Assembly: GCA_022448245.1 (NCBI GenBank)
Contig: JAKVCO010000002.1
Location: 59,373 to 123,372, forward strand
Direction: 5' to 3'
DNA: 64,000 bases
DNA from: Paracoccaceae bacterium
GTDB taxonomy: Bacteria > Pseudomonadota > Alphaproteobacteria > Rhodobacterales > Rhodobacteraceae
Part shown: positions 43,402 through 51,994 of the stretch, one piece after another
Numbering within the stretch: position 1 is the stretch's first letter
Layout of the letters: each line of letters starts with the position of its first letter
The notes under the pieces: model-generated
What the model saw: the letters and a program-made list of their open reading frames with translations, nothing else
The model's database searches: none
What the model was told of the DNA's origin: nothing
Program-made: the position numbers and the translations under genes

Positions 43402-43990
43402 GATGCTGTTTGAGTGCTGAGTTGGCCGTCTCGCCATCCCGATTGCGGATCGCATCAACCACGGCCTGATGCTCATCAAGCGCCACTTCGCCCCTGCCCT
43501 CAACGGCCAGCGAGGTCGTGGCCATCAACGCCATGAAGCGGTGAACGAGATCGAGCTGCTGCACGAGAAAGCGGTTGTGCGAGGCAAGATGGATGCGTTT
43601 GTGAAAGCTGCGGTTCGTGCGCACCAACGCGTCCGAATCGTGCACGAGGGCACGGTCTGCATCTACCATCCCCTGTAAAACGGCGATCTCCTCGGGCGTT
43701 GCATGCTGCGCGGCGAGCTGAGCCGCCAAGCCTTCAAGCTCCGAGCGCACGACGTAGAGCTCAGACAGCTCGTTGTGATCGAGAGATGCCACCATGAGGG
43801 AACGGCCGTCCCGCGTCAGCATGGACTGCGTTTCCAAACGTTGCAGCGCTTCGCGGATCGGGGTGCGCGACACGCCAAAACGTTCGGCAAGTTCACTCTC
43901 AACCAGGCGATCTCCGGGCTTGTAGGTGCCCACGTCGATGGCCTCAAGGATCAACGAATATGCGTCGCGGCTTGGGGGTCTAATGTCCAT
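43355..43990 (-). CDS. GntR-family regulator, FCD type
   Basis: This 211-residue protein has an N-terminal winged helix (GDRLVESELAERFGVSRTPI, REALQRLETQSML) and an FCD domain (YVVRSELEGLAAQLAAQHAT, HKRIHLASHNRFLVQQLDLV, EHQAVVDAIRNRDGETANS as read with DEHQAVV). A small palindrome CCTGT-C-ACAGG upstream at 44026-44036 could be its operator. The target is not evident; the divergent HAD nucleotidase is the nearest candidate. Confidence 0.88.
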   Translation of the reverse strand: MDIRPPSRDAYSLILEAIDVGTYKPGDRLVESELAERFGVSRTPIREALQRLETQSMLTRDGRSLMVASLDHNELSELYVVRSELEGLAAQLAAQHATPEEIAVLQGMVDADRALVHDSDALVRTNRSFHKRIHLASHNRFLVQQLDLVHRFMALMATTSLAVEGRGEVALDEHQAVVDAIRNRDGETANSALKQHLSVAFVTRLKFEAAE

Positions 43991-44025
43991 CTGCGCCTCA
44001 GTCTTGATGTGGGGTCAACAGTAAA

Positions 44026-44036
44026 CCTGTCACAGG
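44026..44036. promoter_or_regulatory. Candidate GntR operator
   Basis: The inverted repeat CCTGT-C-ACAGG lies in the 102-bp gap between the FCD-type GntR gene and the divergent HAD gene. The TGT-N-ACA core suits this family. Confidence 0.35.
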
Positions 44037-44092
44037 CTGTCAATCAAGACTTACATCTTGTGACGGATCTGGCCCCGCCTTAAGGGAAGAAT

Positions 44093-44737
44093 ATGCGCGA
44101 ACACTTCTCTCATGTGGATGCTTGGGTCTTCGACCTGGACAATACCCTCTATGACCCCTCGGTCCGCCTTTTTGATCAGATTGAAGAGAAGATGCGCCAC
44201 TACATTTGCCGTCTGCTGGGCGTTGATCTGGCCGAGGCGGATGTTCTGCGCGCGCTCTACTGGCGCGAACATGGCACAACACTGGCCGGGCTCATGGCGC
44301 ATCACGAGATTGACCCGATGGACTTTCTTTATGACGTGCATGCCCTTGATTTCTCGGGCCTCTCTGAAGACCCCGCCCTTGCAGCACAGATCTCCGCACT
44401 GCCGGGCCGCAAACTCGTCTTCACCAACGGGGATGCGGCCTACGCGAGGAACGTTCTGAACGCGCGCGGGCTCGGCGATGTGTTCGAAGCCATCTACGGG
44501 ATCGAGCACGTCGACTTCACCCCAAAGCCACAAAGAGCCGCCTACGGGCGCGTTTTCGAACAGGCCTCGGTCGATCCTGCCGTCGGCGCCATGTTTGAAG
44601 ACGATGTGCGCAACCTGGAAGTTCCTGCTGCACTTGGCATGAAAACGATTCTCGTGCACACTGAGGCCCCTGCGCATGACCACATCGATTTTCGCACCTC
44701 AAATCTGACCCATTTTTTGTCTCAGATCGTCCGCTAA
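44093..44737 (+). CDS. HAD-family pyrimidine 5'-nucleotidase
   Basis: This 214-residue HAD hydrolase has motif I WVFDLDNTLYD (nucleophile Asp14), motif II KLVFTNGD, Lys motif HVDFTPKPQRAAYG and motif III MFEDDVRNLEVPAALGM. The DLDNTLYD and FTPKP patterns match the SDT1/YjjG-like pyrimidine 5'-nucleotidase subgroup, which dephosphorylates UMP/CMP. The start is ATG 44093 with GGGAAG upstream. Confidence 0.88.
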   Translation: MREHFSHVDAWVFDLDNTLYDPSVRLFDQIEEKMRHYICRLLGVDLAEADVLRALYWREHGTTLAGLMAHHEIDPMDFLYDVHALDFSGLSEDPALAAQISALPGRKLVFTNGDAAYARNVLNARGLGDVFEAIYGIEHVDFTPKPQRAAYGRVFEQASVDPAVGAMFEDDVRNLEVPAALGMKTILVHTEAPAHDHIDFRTSNLTHFLSQIVR

Positions 44738-44767
44738 GCTTGCCCCGAACGATTGTCGCGATAGTTT

Positions 44768-45973
44768 ATGGATATGGAGAATGAGTCCGCAGACATTCTC
44801 ATCTCAGGTGGAGGGGTCGCCGGCCTCACAGCAGCTGCAGCTTTCGGCGCTGCAGGATTCAGCGTTGTGTGTGTCGACCCGGCCCCACCGGTAACCGAAC
44901 GAGATGCAGAAGGTGCTGATCTACGCACCACGGCGTTTTTGCGCCCCGCCCAAGACTTCCTCAACCGCGCTGGCGTCTGGCCGATCCTCGCACCCGAAGC
45001 GACCGCATTGTCCACGATGCGCATCGTCGATGCAGGTGGCAAAGAACCTGAGGCCCGGGTGAGCCGCGATTTTGAGGCGACCGACATCACCGACGGGCCT
45101 TTTGGCTACAACTTGCCCAACTGGTTGATCCGGCGCGTCCTGCTAGAGCGCCTCGCAGAGCTCCCCAACGTCTCTTTCCGCCCCGGCGTGAGCACCAAGA
45201 GCCTACTGGCCCGCACCAAGGAAGCCCTCGTTCGGCTGTCCGATGGTGCGCGGATAAAGGCGCGCATGGTGATCGCCGCAGACGGGCGCGACAGCTTCGT
45301 GCGACATGCCCTCGACATCGGCGCCCGCCGGATGGAATTCGGCCAACGCGCGCTGACCTTCGCGGTGACCCACGAAGGCCCGCACGACAACGTCTCAACC
45401 GAGGTGCACCGCACGGGCGGGCCCTTCACGCTTGTGCCCCTGCCCGACTACGAGGGCGGACCTTGCTCCGCAGTGGTCTGGATGGAGACCGAAGCCCGCG
45501 CTCAGGCCCTTCTGGAGCTCGAGCAGTCGAACTTTGAAGCCGCCGCCACCGCGCGGTCCGCCGGACTCTACGGTTCGCTGAAGCTTGTGACGCGACGCAC
45601 GTCTTGGCCCATCATCTCGCAGCTGGCTAACAGCTTTTACGGCCCCCGCACCGCACTCGTCGCAGAGGCCGCACATGTGGTGCCGCCCATCGGCGCGCAG
45701 GGCCTCAACATGAGCCTTGCCGATCTCGATACGCTTCTCGACCTGGCCACGGCCGATCCTGAAGCTTTGGGCGAGGAAGAGATGCTAAAGGCCTATGAGC
45801 GCGCGAGATACGGCGATGTCCGCACCCGTGTGCTTGGCGTGAGTGCCCTGAACAAAGCCTCTATCGCTTCGCCAACGCCGGTGCGAGACGCGCGCGCCTT
45901 GGGGCTCAAGGCGCTGCACGATATTGGGCCGCTCAGGACCTCGCTAATGAAGCTGGGGCTCGGCTCCCGTTAA
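44768..45973 (+). CDS. UbiH/COQ6-family FAD hydroxylase
   Basis: This 401-residue flavoprotein monooxygenase has ILISGGGVAGLTAAAAFG with acidic strand end (residues 11-38), RMVIAADGRDSFVR (DG motif) and VAEAAHVVPPIGAQGLNMSL (GD-like motif where the usual GDAAH reads AEAAH). The C-terminal QGLNMSLADLDTLLDL is the UbiH signature. It hydroxylates a ring carbon during ubiquinone biosynthesis. Tandem ATGs at 44768 and 44774 are possible starts. It converges with the class V aminotransferase with a 4-base overlap. Confidence 0.88.
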   Translation: MDMENESADILISGGGVAGLTAAAAFGAAGFSVVCVDPAPPVTERDAEGADLRTTAFLRPAQDFLNRAGVWPILAPEATALSTMRIVDAGGKEPEARVSRDFEATDITDGPFGYNLPNWLIRRVLLERLAELPNVSFRPGVSTKSLLARTKEALVRLSDGARIKARMVIAADGRDSFVRHALDIGARRMEFGQRALTFAVTHEGPHDNVSTEVHRTGGPFTLVPLPDYEGGPCSAVVWMETEARAQALLELEQSNFEAAATARSAGLYGSLKLVTRRTSWPIISQLANSFYGPRTALVAEAAHVVPPIGAQGLNMSLADLDTLLDLATADPEALGEEEMLKAYERARYGDVRTRVLGVSALNKASIASPTPVRDARALGLKALHDIGPLRTSLMKLGLGSR

Positions 45974-47094
45974 AGCACTTTGTCGACGACGCGGCGCAGA
46001 CGGGCGACCGTGACTTCCACGTCTCGCAACTTGTCGAGCCCGAAGAGGCCGAGGCGGAACGTGCGGAAATCTTCAGGCTCGTCACACTGAAGCGGCACGC
46101 CTGCTGCGATCTGCATGCCTTCGGCCGCAAAGCGCGATCCGTTCTGGATATCGCCATCTGCCGTATAGCTCACGACCACACCCGGGGCCTGAAAGCCTTC
46201 GGCGGCAACAGAAGGCACGCCCTTTTCAGCCATCATGGCCCGAACGGCCTGACCAAGGGCCCATTGTGCGGACTTGGCATTCTCGAACCCGAACTCTTTG
46301 GTCTCGAGCACCGCATCGCGGAAATGCACGAGGCCGTCGGTGGGCATGGTGGCATGATAAGCGTGCTTGCCCTCCTCATAAGTCTCCATGATGGAGAGCC
46401 ACTTGCCCAGATCGATGGCGAAGCTGTTGGATTGGGTCGCTTTCACACGCTCCACCGCGCGCTCTGAGAGCATGACGACGCCCGCAGACGGTGTCGAAGA
46501 CCAGCCCTTTTGCGGTGCGGAGATCAGGACGTCGACGCCGGTTGCGGCCAAATCAACCCAGATGCAGCCCGACGCGATGCAGTCGAGGACCATCAGCGCG
46601 CCAACTTCATGCGCCGCCGCCGCCAGGGCGGAGATGTAGTCATCAGGGAGGATGACGCCTGCGGAGGTTTCCACATGGGGGGCGAAGACGATGTCCGCCT
46701 TCACCTCGTGGATTTTGGCCACGACCTCTTCGATCGGCGCGGGCCGGAACGGCGCCTGAGACGCGTTGCCCATGCGGCGGGCTTTCATGACGTCGCAAGA
46801 CGAAGTGAAGGCGCCTGATTCAAAGATCTGGGACCAGCGGTAGGAAAACCAGCCATTGCGCACGACGAGCGCGGAAGCGTCTTGCCCAAACTGGCGGGCT
46901 ACAGCCTCCATGGCGTAGGTGCCGCCACCGGGAATGAGCGCGCAGCCCGCGGCGCCGTAGACCTCTTTGAGGTTGCTGGACAGATCACGCATCACGCCGC
47001 CAAAGGACGCAGACATGTGATTGAGCGAGCGGTCAGTGAACACGACCGAAAATTCTTCGAGCCCTTGCGGGTCAACAGTGTCGAGCAATGCCAT
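45970..47094 (-). CDS. Class V aminotransferase (alanine-glyoxylate type)
   Basis: This 374-residue PLP enzyme has MVLDCIASGCIWVDL (PLP-binding Asp171) and VDVLISAPQKGWSSTPSAG (Schiff-base Lys196). ALIPGGGTYAMEAVARQF is the N-terminal phosphate-binding turn. Overall it resembles the alanine/serine-glyoxylate aminotransferase group; the substrate pair is uncertain. It lies downstream of two Lrp-type genes on the same strand, separated by 135 bases. Confidence 0.85.
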   Translation of the reverse strand: MALLDTVDPQGLEEFSVVFTDRSLNHMSASFGGVMRDLSSNLKEVYGAAGCALIPGGGTYAMEAVARQFGQDASALVVRNGWFSYRWSQIFESGAFTSSCDVMKARRMGNASQAPFRPAPIEEVVAKIHEVKADIVFAPHVETSAGVILPDDYISALAAAAHEVGALMVLDCIASGCIWVDLAATGVDVLISAPQKGWSSTPSAGVVMLSERAVERVKATQSNSFAIDLGKWLSIMETYEEGKHAYHATMPTDGLVHFRDAVLETKEFGFENAKSAQWALGQAVRAMMAEKGVPSVAAEGFQAPGVVVSYTADGDIQNGSRFAAEGMQIAAGVPLQCDEPEDFRTFRLGLFGLDKLRDVEVTVARLRRVVDKVL

Positions 47095-47229
47095 GGTGTT
47101 CTCCCTTATCGGCTCAATGGCTTAGGCCCCTGCGAGGAGGCATGCAAAGTCTACTTGGGTATACATTGCCCGGTTCTTGGGCCCGTTAGCGCATTTCGCG
47201 AAAATCTCGTGGAGCGTCGTTCCGATCCG

Positions 47230-47691
47230 CTACGCGAGGTTCCCAAGAGGGCCTTCGCGCACCTCTTCTGAGAGGAGAACATTGGATTCGATGTCCCCCA
47301 CCCCAGGCAGCGTCATGATGCGTCGTCTCAGGATGCGCTCGAAATCTGCAATGTCGCGGGCGGTGATGCGTACGCGGTAGTCATAGAGGCCAAGGACGTG
47401 ATCGACGCGCTGCACCTCTGGAATGGCTGAGATCGCACGCTCGAAGTCTTCGAGGCTGACGCGGCCCCGCGTGGCAAGCTTGATGCCGAGAAAGACCGTG
47501 ACGCCGAAGCCTAGAGCTTTCTCATCGAGTTCAAGCCGCGCGCCTTTGAGGATGCCCGCCGCGCGCAGTTTCTTGAGCCGCCGCCATGTGGCGGGTTGAG
47601 ACATGCCAACCGCGCGGCCCAGATCAGCGGTGCCCTGGCTGGCGTCCTGATGCAGCACTTTGAGAAGCGCGATATCGATTGCGTCGATCAT
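47230..47691 (-). CDS. Lrp/AsnC-family regulator
   Basis: This 153-residue protein has an N-terminal helix-turn-helix (AIDIALLKVLHQDASQGTAD, VGMSQPATWRRLKKLRAAGI) and a RAM domain (VTVFLGIKLATRGRVSLEDF, VQRVDHVLGLYDYRVRITAR). ATG 47691 overlaps the preceding Lrp gene's stop (ATGA). Tandem Lrp genes often form heteromeric regulators of amino-acid metabolism. Confidence 0.92.
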   Translation of the reverse strand: MIDAIDIALLKVLHQDASQGTADLGRAVGMSQPATWRRLKKLRAAGILKGARLELDEKALGFGVTVFLGIKLATRGRVSLEDFERAISAIPEVQRVDHVLGLYDYRVRITARDIADFERILRRRIMTLPGVGDIESNVLLSEEVREGPLGNLA

Positions 47692-48140
47692 AGCGGCAGC
47701 CCCTCACGGCGGGAGACCTCTGCCACCTGCATGAGGGCCTCGATGTCCGCGATATGAGGCAGCGTCAGAATCTGATCGCGGTAGAGCTCCTGATAATGAG
47801 CCATGTCGCGGGCGATGACAGACAGGCGCGCGTCGACGCGGCCGAGGAACGTCTGGATTTCGATCACTTCGGGGATCGTTCGGGCCTGGGTCAGAAAGTC
47901 TTCGAAGGCACGGGGAGATTTTTCGAGCGTGATGCGAAGCGAGACCTCGACCGCGTAGCCTAAGGCGCGCCAGTCAATGACCGCACGGGTGGCTTTGAGT
48001 ATCCCTTGGCTACGCAGCTTTTCGAGGCGCCGTGCGGCCGTTGCTTGCGGGATGCGCGCGCCCTCAGCCAGCGCAGACAGCGGCTGTTCGGGATCGTCTT
48101 GCAGGTAGCGCAAGAGGCGGCGATCGATGTCGTCAAGCAT
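47688..48140 (-). CDS. Lrp/AsnC-family regulator
   Basis: This 150-residue paralogue of the next gene has HTH DIDRRLLRYLQDDPEQPLSA, RIPQATAARRLEKLRSQGIL and RAM segment VEVSLRITLEKSPRAFEDFL, VIEIQTFLGRVDARLSVIAR. It is divergent from ilvC, across a 130-bp AT-rich promoter gap containing a CTATT/AATAG palindrome; control of ilvC by this pair is plausible since Lrp proteins regulate branched-chain amino-acid genes. Confidence 0.92.
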   Translation of the reverse strand: MLDDIDRRLLRYLQDDPEQPLSALAEGARIPQATAARRLEKLRSQGILKATRAVIDWRALGYAVEVSLRITLEKSPRAFEDFLTQARTIPEVIEIQTFLGRVDARLSVIARDMAHYQELYRDQILTLPHIADIEALMQVAEVSRREGLPL

Positions 48141-48159
48141 AATTTTTCCTATAATTATC

Positions 48160-48173
48160 CTATTTTCGAATAG
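48160..48173. promoter_or_regulatory. Candidate Lrp operator upstream of ilvC
   Basis: There is an inverted repeat CTATT-TTCG-AATAG inside an AT-rich segment (48141-48200) between divergent lrp-type and ilvC genes. Lrp sites are typically AT-rich imperfect palindromes. Confidence 0.4.
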
Positions 48174-48237
48174 ATAGTCCGCATAATGAGTATTTTTGGA
48201 AAGATGAAGGGGCGACTCCCGTGCTTCAGGGGGATAA

Positions 48238-49293
<1,056 letters not shown>

Positions 49294-49313
49294 GCTCTTT
49301 CAGAGCTTTGGTG

Positions 49314-49345
49314 GGGCCCCGCAGTGCAAATCGCGGGGCCCTTTT
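49314..49345 (+). terminator. Rho-independent terminator after ilvC
   Basis: A stem GGGCCCCGC (49314-49322) / GCGGGGCCC (49333-49341) is followed by four T. It also marks the boundary with convergent folP. Confidence 0.88.
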
Positions 49346-50314
49346 CTATGTGCTGGCCTGCCAAAGGGCGAGCGCTTGGCGCGTTTCTTCGACGTCATGC
49401 ACACGCAGGATTTGCACGCCTTGCGCCACGCCCGCCAGCGCCACGGCGAGCGAGCCCGCCACGCGTTGGTCAGCCTCGTCGACCTCAGAGATCGTGCCGA
49501 TGAAACGCTTGCGCGATGCGCCGAGGAGGATCGCGCATCCGAGTGAGTGCAGCAGCGACAGGCCCTTCAGGAGGGTCAGGTTGTGTTCCAGCGTTTTGCC
49601 AAAACCAATACCGGGATCGACGATAATCTGACTTCGTGCGACACCTGCGGCCTCAGCCATGGTGATCTGGGCCTCGAGCGCGTCATAGACATCCAAGAGC
49701 ACGTTCTCGTAGCGCGGATCCTGCTGCATCGTCTTTGGGTCGCCCTTGGAGTGCATCACGCAAATCGGCGCGCCGGACCGGGCGGCGAGCAGTGCCATTA
49801 CCGGGTCGAAGAGCAGCCCTGAGACATCGTTGAGCATCGCAGCCCCTGCCCCAAGCGCGGCCTCGGCCACGGCGGCTTTGCGCGTATCGATCGACACCAA
49901 CGCATTGAGCCCTTCGATCACCGGTACGGTGCGGGCGACCTCTTCCTCGATCTCCACGAAATCCGCGCCGGGGCGCGTGCTCTCACCGCCGATGTCGAGG
50001 ATATGGGCCCCTTGCGCGGCAAGTGCCTGGGCGTGCGCGATGGCCGTCTCAGTCGTGGTCAGCCGTCCACCGTCGGAAAAGCTGTCTGGCGTTGTGTTCA
50101 CGATGCCCATGATGCGCGGTGCATCAAGCGACAGCCCAGCAACGTCCGCACGCGGGGACGTGAGCGCCTCCAGCACATGGCTTGGCGCGGCATCTGCCGC
50201 GATGATGCGGCTGCCGTCGCGGGTGATTTCTTCGAGCTCTCGGAAGTTCAGCCAACCGCCTGCAAGGGGCAACCCCGAGCCATGCAGCGCAATCGGGCGG
50301 TAGTAGCGCTTCAC
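49346..50314 (-). CDS. folP: Dihydropteroate synthase
   Basis: This 322-residue protein condenses 6-hydroxymethyl-dihydropterin pyrophosphate with p-aminobenzoate. It has MGIVNTTPDSFSDGG, HILDIGGESTRPGADFV, VSIDTRKAAVAEAAL, ICVMHSKGDPKTMQQ and VDPGIGFGKTLEHN, the full sulfonamide-target signature set. An N-terminal ~60-residue extension precedes the TIM barrel. ATG 50314 overlaps the folB stop as ATGA, forming a folate operon. Confidence 0.95.
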   Translation of the reverse strand: MKRYYRPIALHGSGLPLAGGWLNFRELEEITRDGSRIIAADAAPSHVLEALTSPRADVAGLSLDAPRIMGIVNTTPDSFSDGGRLTTTETAIAHAQALAAQGAHILDIGGESTRPGADFVEIEEEVARTVPVIEGLNALVSIDTRKAAVAEAALGAGAAMLNDVSGLLFDPVMALLAARSGAPICVMHSKGDPKTMQQDPRYENVLLDVYDALEAQITMAEAAGVARSQIIVDPGIGFGKTLEHNLTLLKGLSLLHSLGCAILLGASRKRFIGTISEVDEADQRVAGSLAVALAGVAQGVQILRVHDVEETRQALALWQAST

Positions 50315-51180
50315 AGGGCAGTCCGGAGCGGCAGGTCGGTCGGGACATCAATCCCCAGAGTGATCACATCAGAGGCCTGCATCTCGGCGGCAAACCACGC
50401 GATGATATCCCCGGCTGCACCGGTGGGACCATCCACTGCATCCAGAACCATCTTTGAGGGTGCCCAGACGCTGATCTGACCGTGCCGGAGGCCCCAATCG
50501 AGTTCCGTCCGGGTACCAACGACCACGCAGCGTTTGTCGCGACCGGCAAGGACCCAGGCCTGCTGTTCCAATGCCAAAAGCTCAATCCGGCGCTGCGCTT
50601 GCGCGACCTCTGCTTCCGGGACGGCGATGCTCGGCAGGCCGACGCAGATCACCAGCGGTGTGTCAGACAGTTGATCCAGCCAGCGCGGCAGATCAGGCGA
50701 CATCACTTCGTCCGCGCCCAAGGAAAGGATTGTGGGATGCGGCAAGTCGGAAGGGCGCGTATCGGTGGAGCCGTGAGACCGCACGATCTCCACCCCCAAC
50801 GTACCGGGGCCGCGATCAAGCTTGGCGATGCGCACGAATACACGTTCGGCCTGCGGCTGCCACAGCAGCTGTTCAGCTACCCTTTCGGCAAGGGTCTCAA
50901 GGAGGTTCAGCCGTTCCTCTGAGAGCGCGGCTTCGATGGCCTCGGTGATGCGGTCATAGCTTAGGATCTTGTCGACATCGTCAGCTAGATCAGCTGGCAG
51001 CGGGGTGACCTCTACAACCACGTCAAAGCGAAGCCGCTGGGTGACGCCCCGCTCCGCCTGAAACGCGCCAATGTCGGCTTCAAGAACCAGCTCACGCACG
51101 GCAATGCGGTCACGTTCCGGCGCATCAGCGCGGGCGCGTTCCTCGGGATGGGCAAAAGCAAGCGATGTATCAGACGTCAT
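50311..51180 (-). CDS. folB: Dihydroneopterin aldolase with extra C-terminal domain
   Basis: The N-terminal half (residues ~24-138) is a FolB domain: IAVRELVLEADIGAFQAERG, ILSYDRITEAIEAAL, LNLLETLAERVAEQLL and IAKLDRGPGTLGVEIVRS. It converts dihydroneopterin to 6-hydroxymethyl-dihydropterin. Residues ~150-289 form a second domain (TILSLGADEVMSPDL, RRIELLALEQQAWVLAGRDK) that I do not recognise and that is absent from ordinary ~120-residue FolB. It is the first gene of the folB-folP operon; no folK is present. Confidence 0.85.
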   Translation of the reverse strand: MTSDTSLAFAHPEERARADAPERDRIAVRELVLEADIGAFQAERGVTQRLRFDVVVEVTPLPADLADDVDKILSYDRITEAIEAALSEERLNLLETLAERVAEQLLWQPQAERVFVRIAKLDRGPGTLGVEIVRSHGSTDTRPSDLPHPTILSLGADEVMSPDLPRWLDQLSDTPLVICVGLPSIAVPEAEVAQAQRRIELLALEQQAWVLAGRDKRCVVVGTRTELDWGLRHGQISVWAPSKMVLDAVDGPTGAAGDIIAWFAAEMQASDVITLGIDVPTDLPLRTAL

Positions 51181-51238
51181 AATCAGGCGGTACGCGTCGC
51201 GCGCGCGAACAGCAAGCCCGCGTGCGACGCCTCAGGTC

Positions 51239-51850
51239 TCAACCGCGCCGATAGAATTTATGATATCCGATCGTGGCCGTGTGGTCGAAAACGCGCGACC
51301 AGTTCGGGCGGACAGATTGCGTATGGTAGAACTGCGCGCCGTCCGTGAGGTTGCCCGCAGCACCAGCCATGGACAAGCGTGCCACTTTACCCACCATCTC
51401 CCATGCGAGCGGCTCAGAGATCACCTCCGCACGGCCGTCACAGGTATAGGTGAACTGACACTGATAGCGTTTGCCCGTGCCCTGGTTGATGACGGCGCAG
51501 ATCGTGGACGGGAAAGACGAGCTCTCCACACGGTTCAGGATCACCTCGGCCACAGCGAACTGGCCTTTGATCGTCTCCCCCCGCGCCTCGAAGTAAAGCG
51601 CCTCTGCGAGGCAGCGCCATTCGGCACCACCCTCGATGAAAGGCTGGGTCCGCAGCCACGCCTTATCAAACTGCACCTTCGGCGCATCGCGACGCGCGCG
51701 CGGGTTCAAAAGATGCGCAGCACTACGGCTGTCAATCGCAGACAGAGACTTCGCCTCGAACGCGACGGCGCCAGAGATGGCAAGCGGCTGTTGAGCAGCA
51801 ACCGGAGTTGCGAGCGTAATGGCTGCCAAAAGAACGTACAGAAGGCGCAT
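51239..51850 (-). CDS. SleB-type cell wall hydrolase
   Basis: This 203-residue exported protein has a signal peptide (MRLLYVLLAAITLATPVAA). The hydrolase domain shows CLAEALYFEARGETIKGQFA (catalytic Glu), AEVILNRVESSSFPSTIC, CQFTYTCDG and GAQFYHTQSVRPNWS, the SleB/CwlJ lytic-transglycosylase-like fold. In non-sporulating bacteria such proteins are periplasmic peptidoglycan hydrolases. It is preceded by a 144-bp AT-rich region likely to contain its promoter. Confidence 0.88.
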   Translation of the reverse strand: MRLLYVLLAAITLATPVAAQQPLAISGAVAFEAKSLSAIDSRSAAHLLNPRARRDAPKVQFDKAWLRTQPFIEGGAEWRCLAEALYFEARGETIKGQFAVAEVILNRVESSSFPSTICAVINQGTGKRYQCQFTYTCDGRAEVISEPLAWEMVGKVARLSMAGAAGNLTDGAQFYHTQSVRPNWSRVFDHTATIGYHKFYRRG

Positions 51851-51994
51851 ATTCAGCCCCTTTCCAACATTAATAAATCGTTAGCTTTTACGTTGGCGGC
51901 AGCACTTAGACCATTACCCGCGCTAAGTCCAATCAATCTCAAGTTAACCATATATTGTAATTATTACAGGGCGTTAGATCCCATTTCTGCGGGC

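Noticed and set aside
47230..48140. Tandem Lrp genes as subunits of a nitrite-reductase haem d1 (NirDLGH) set
   Set aside because: Lrp-like pairs occur in haem d1 synthesis, but these have normal HTH plus RAM domains, no nir genes are near, and they are divergent from ilvC.
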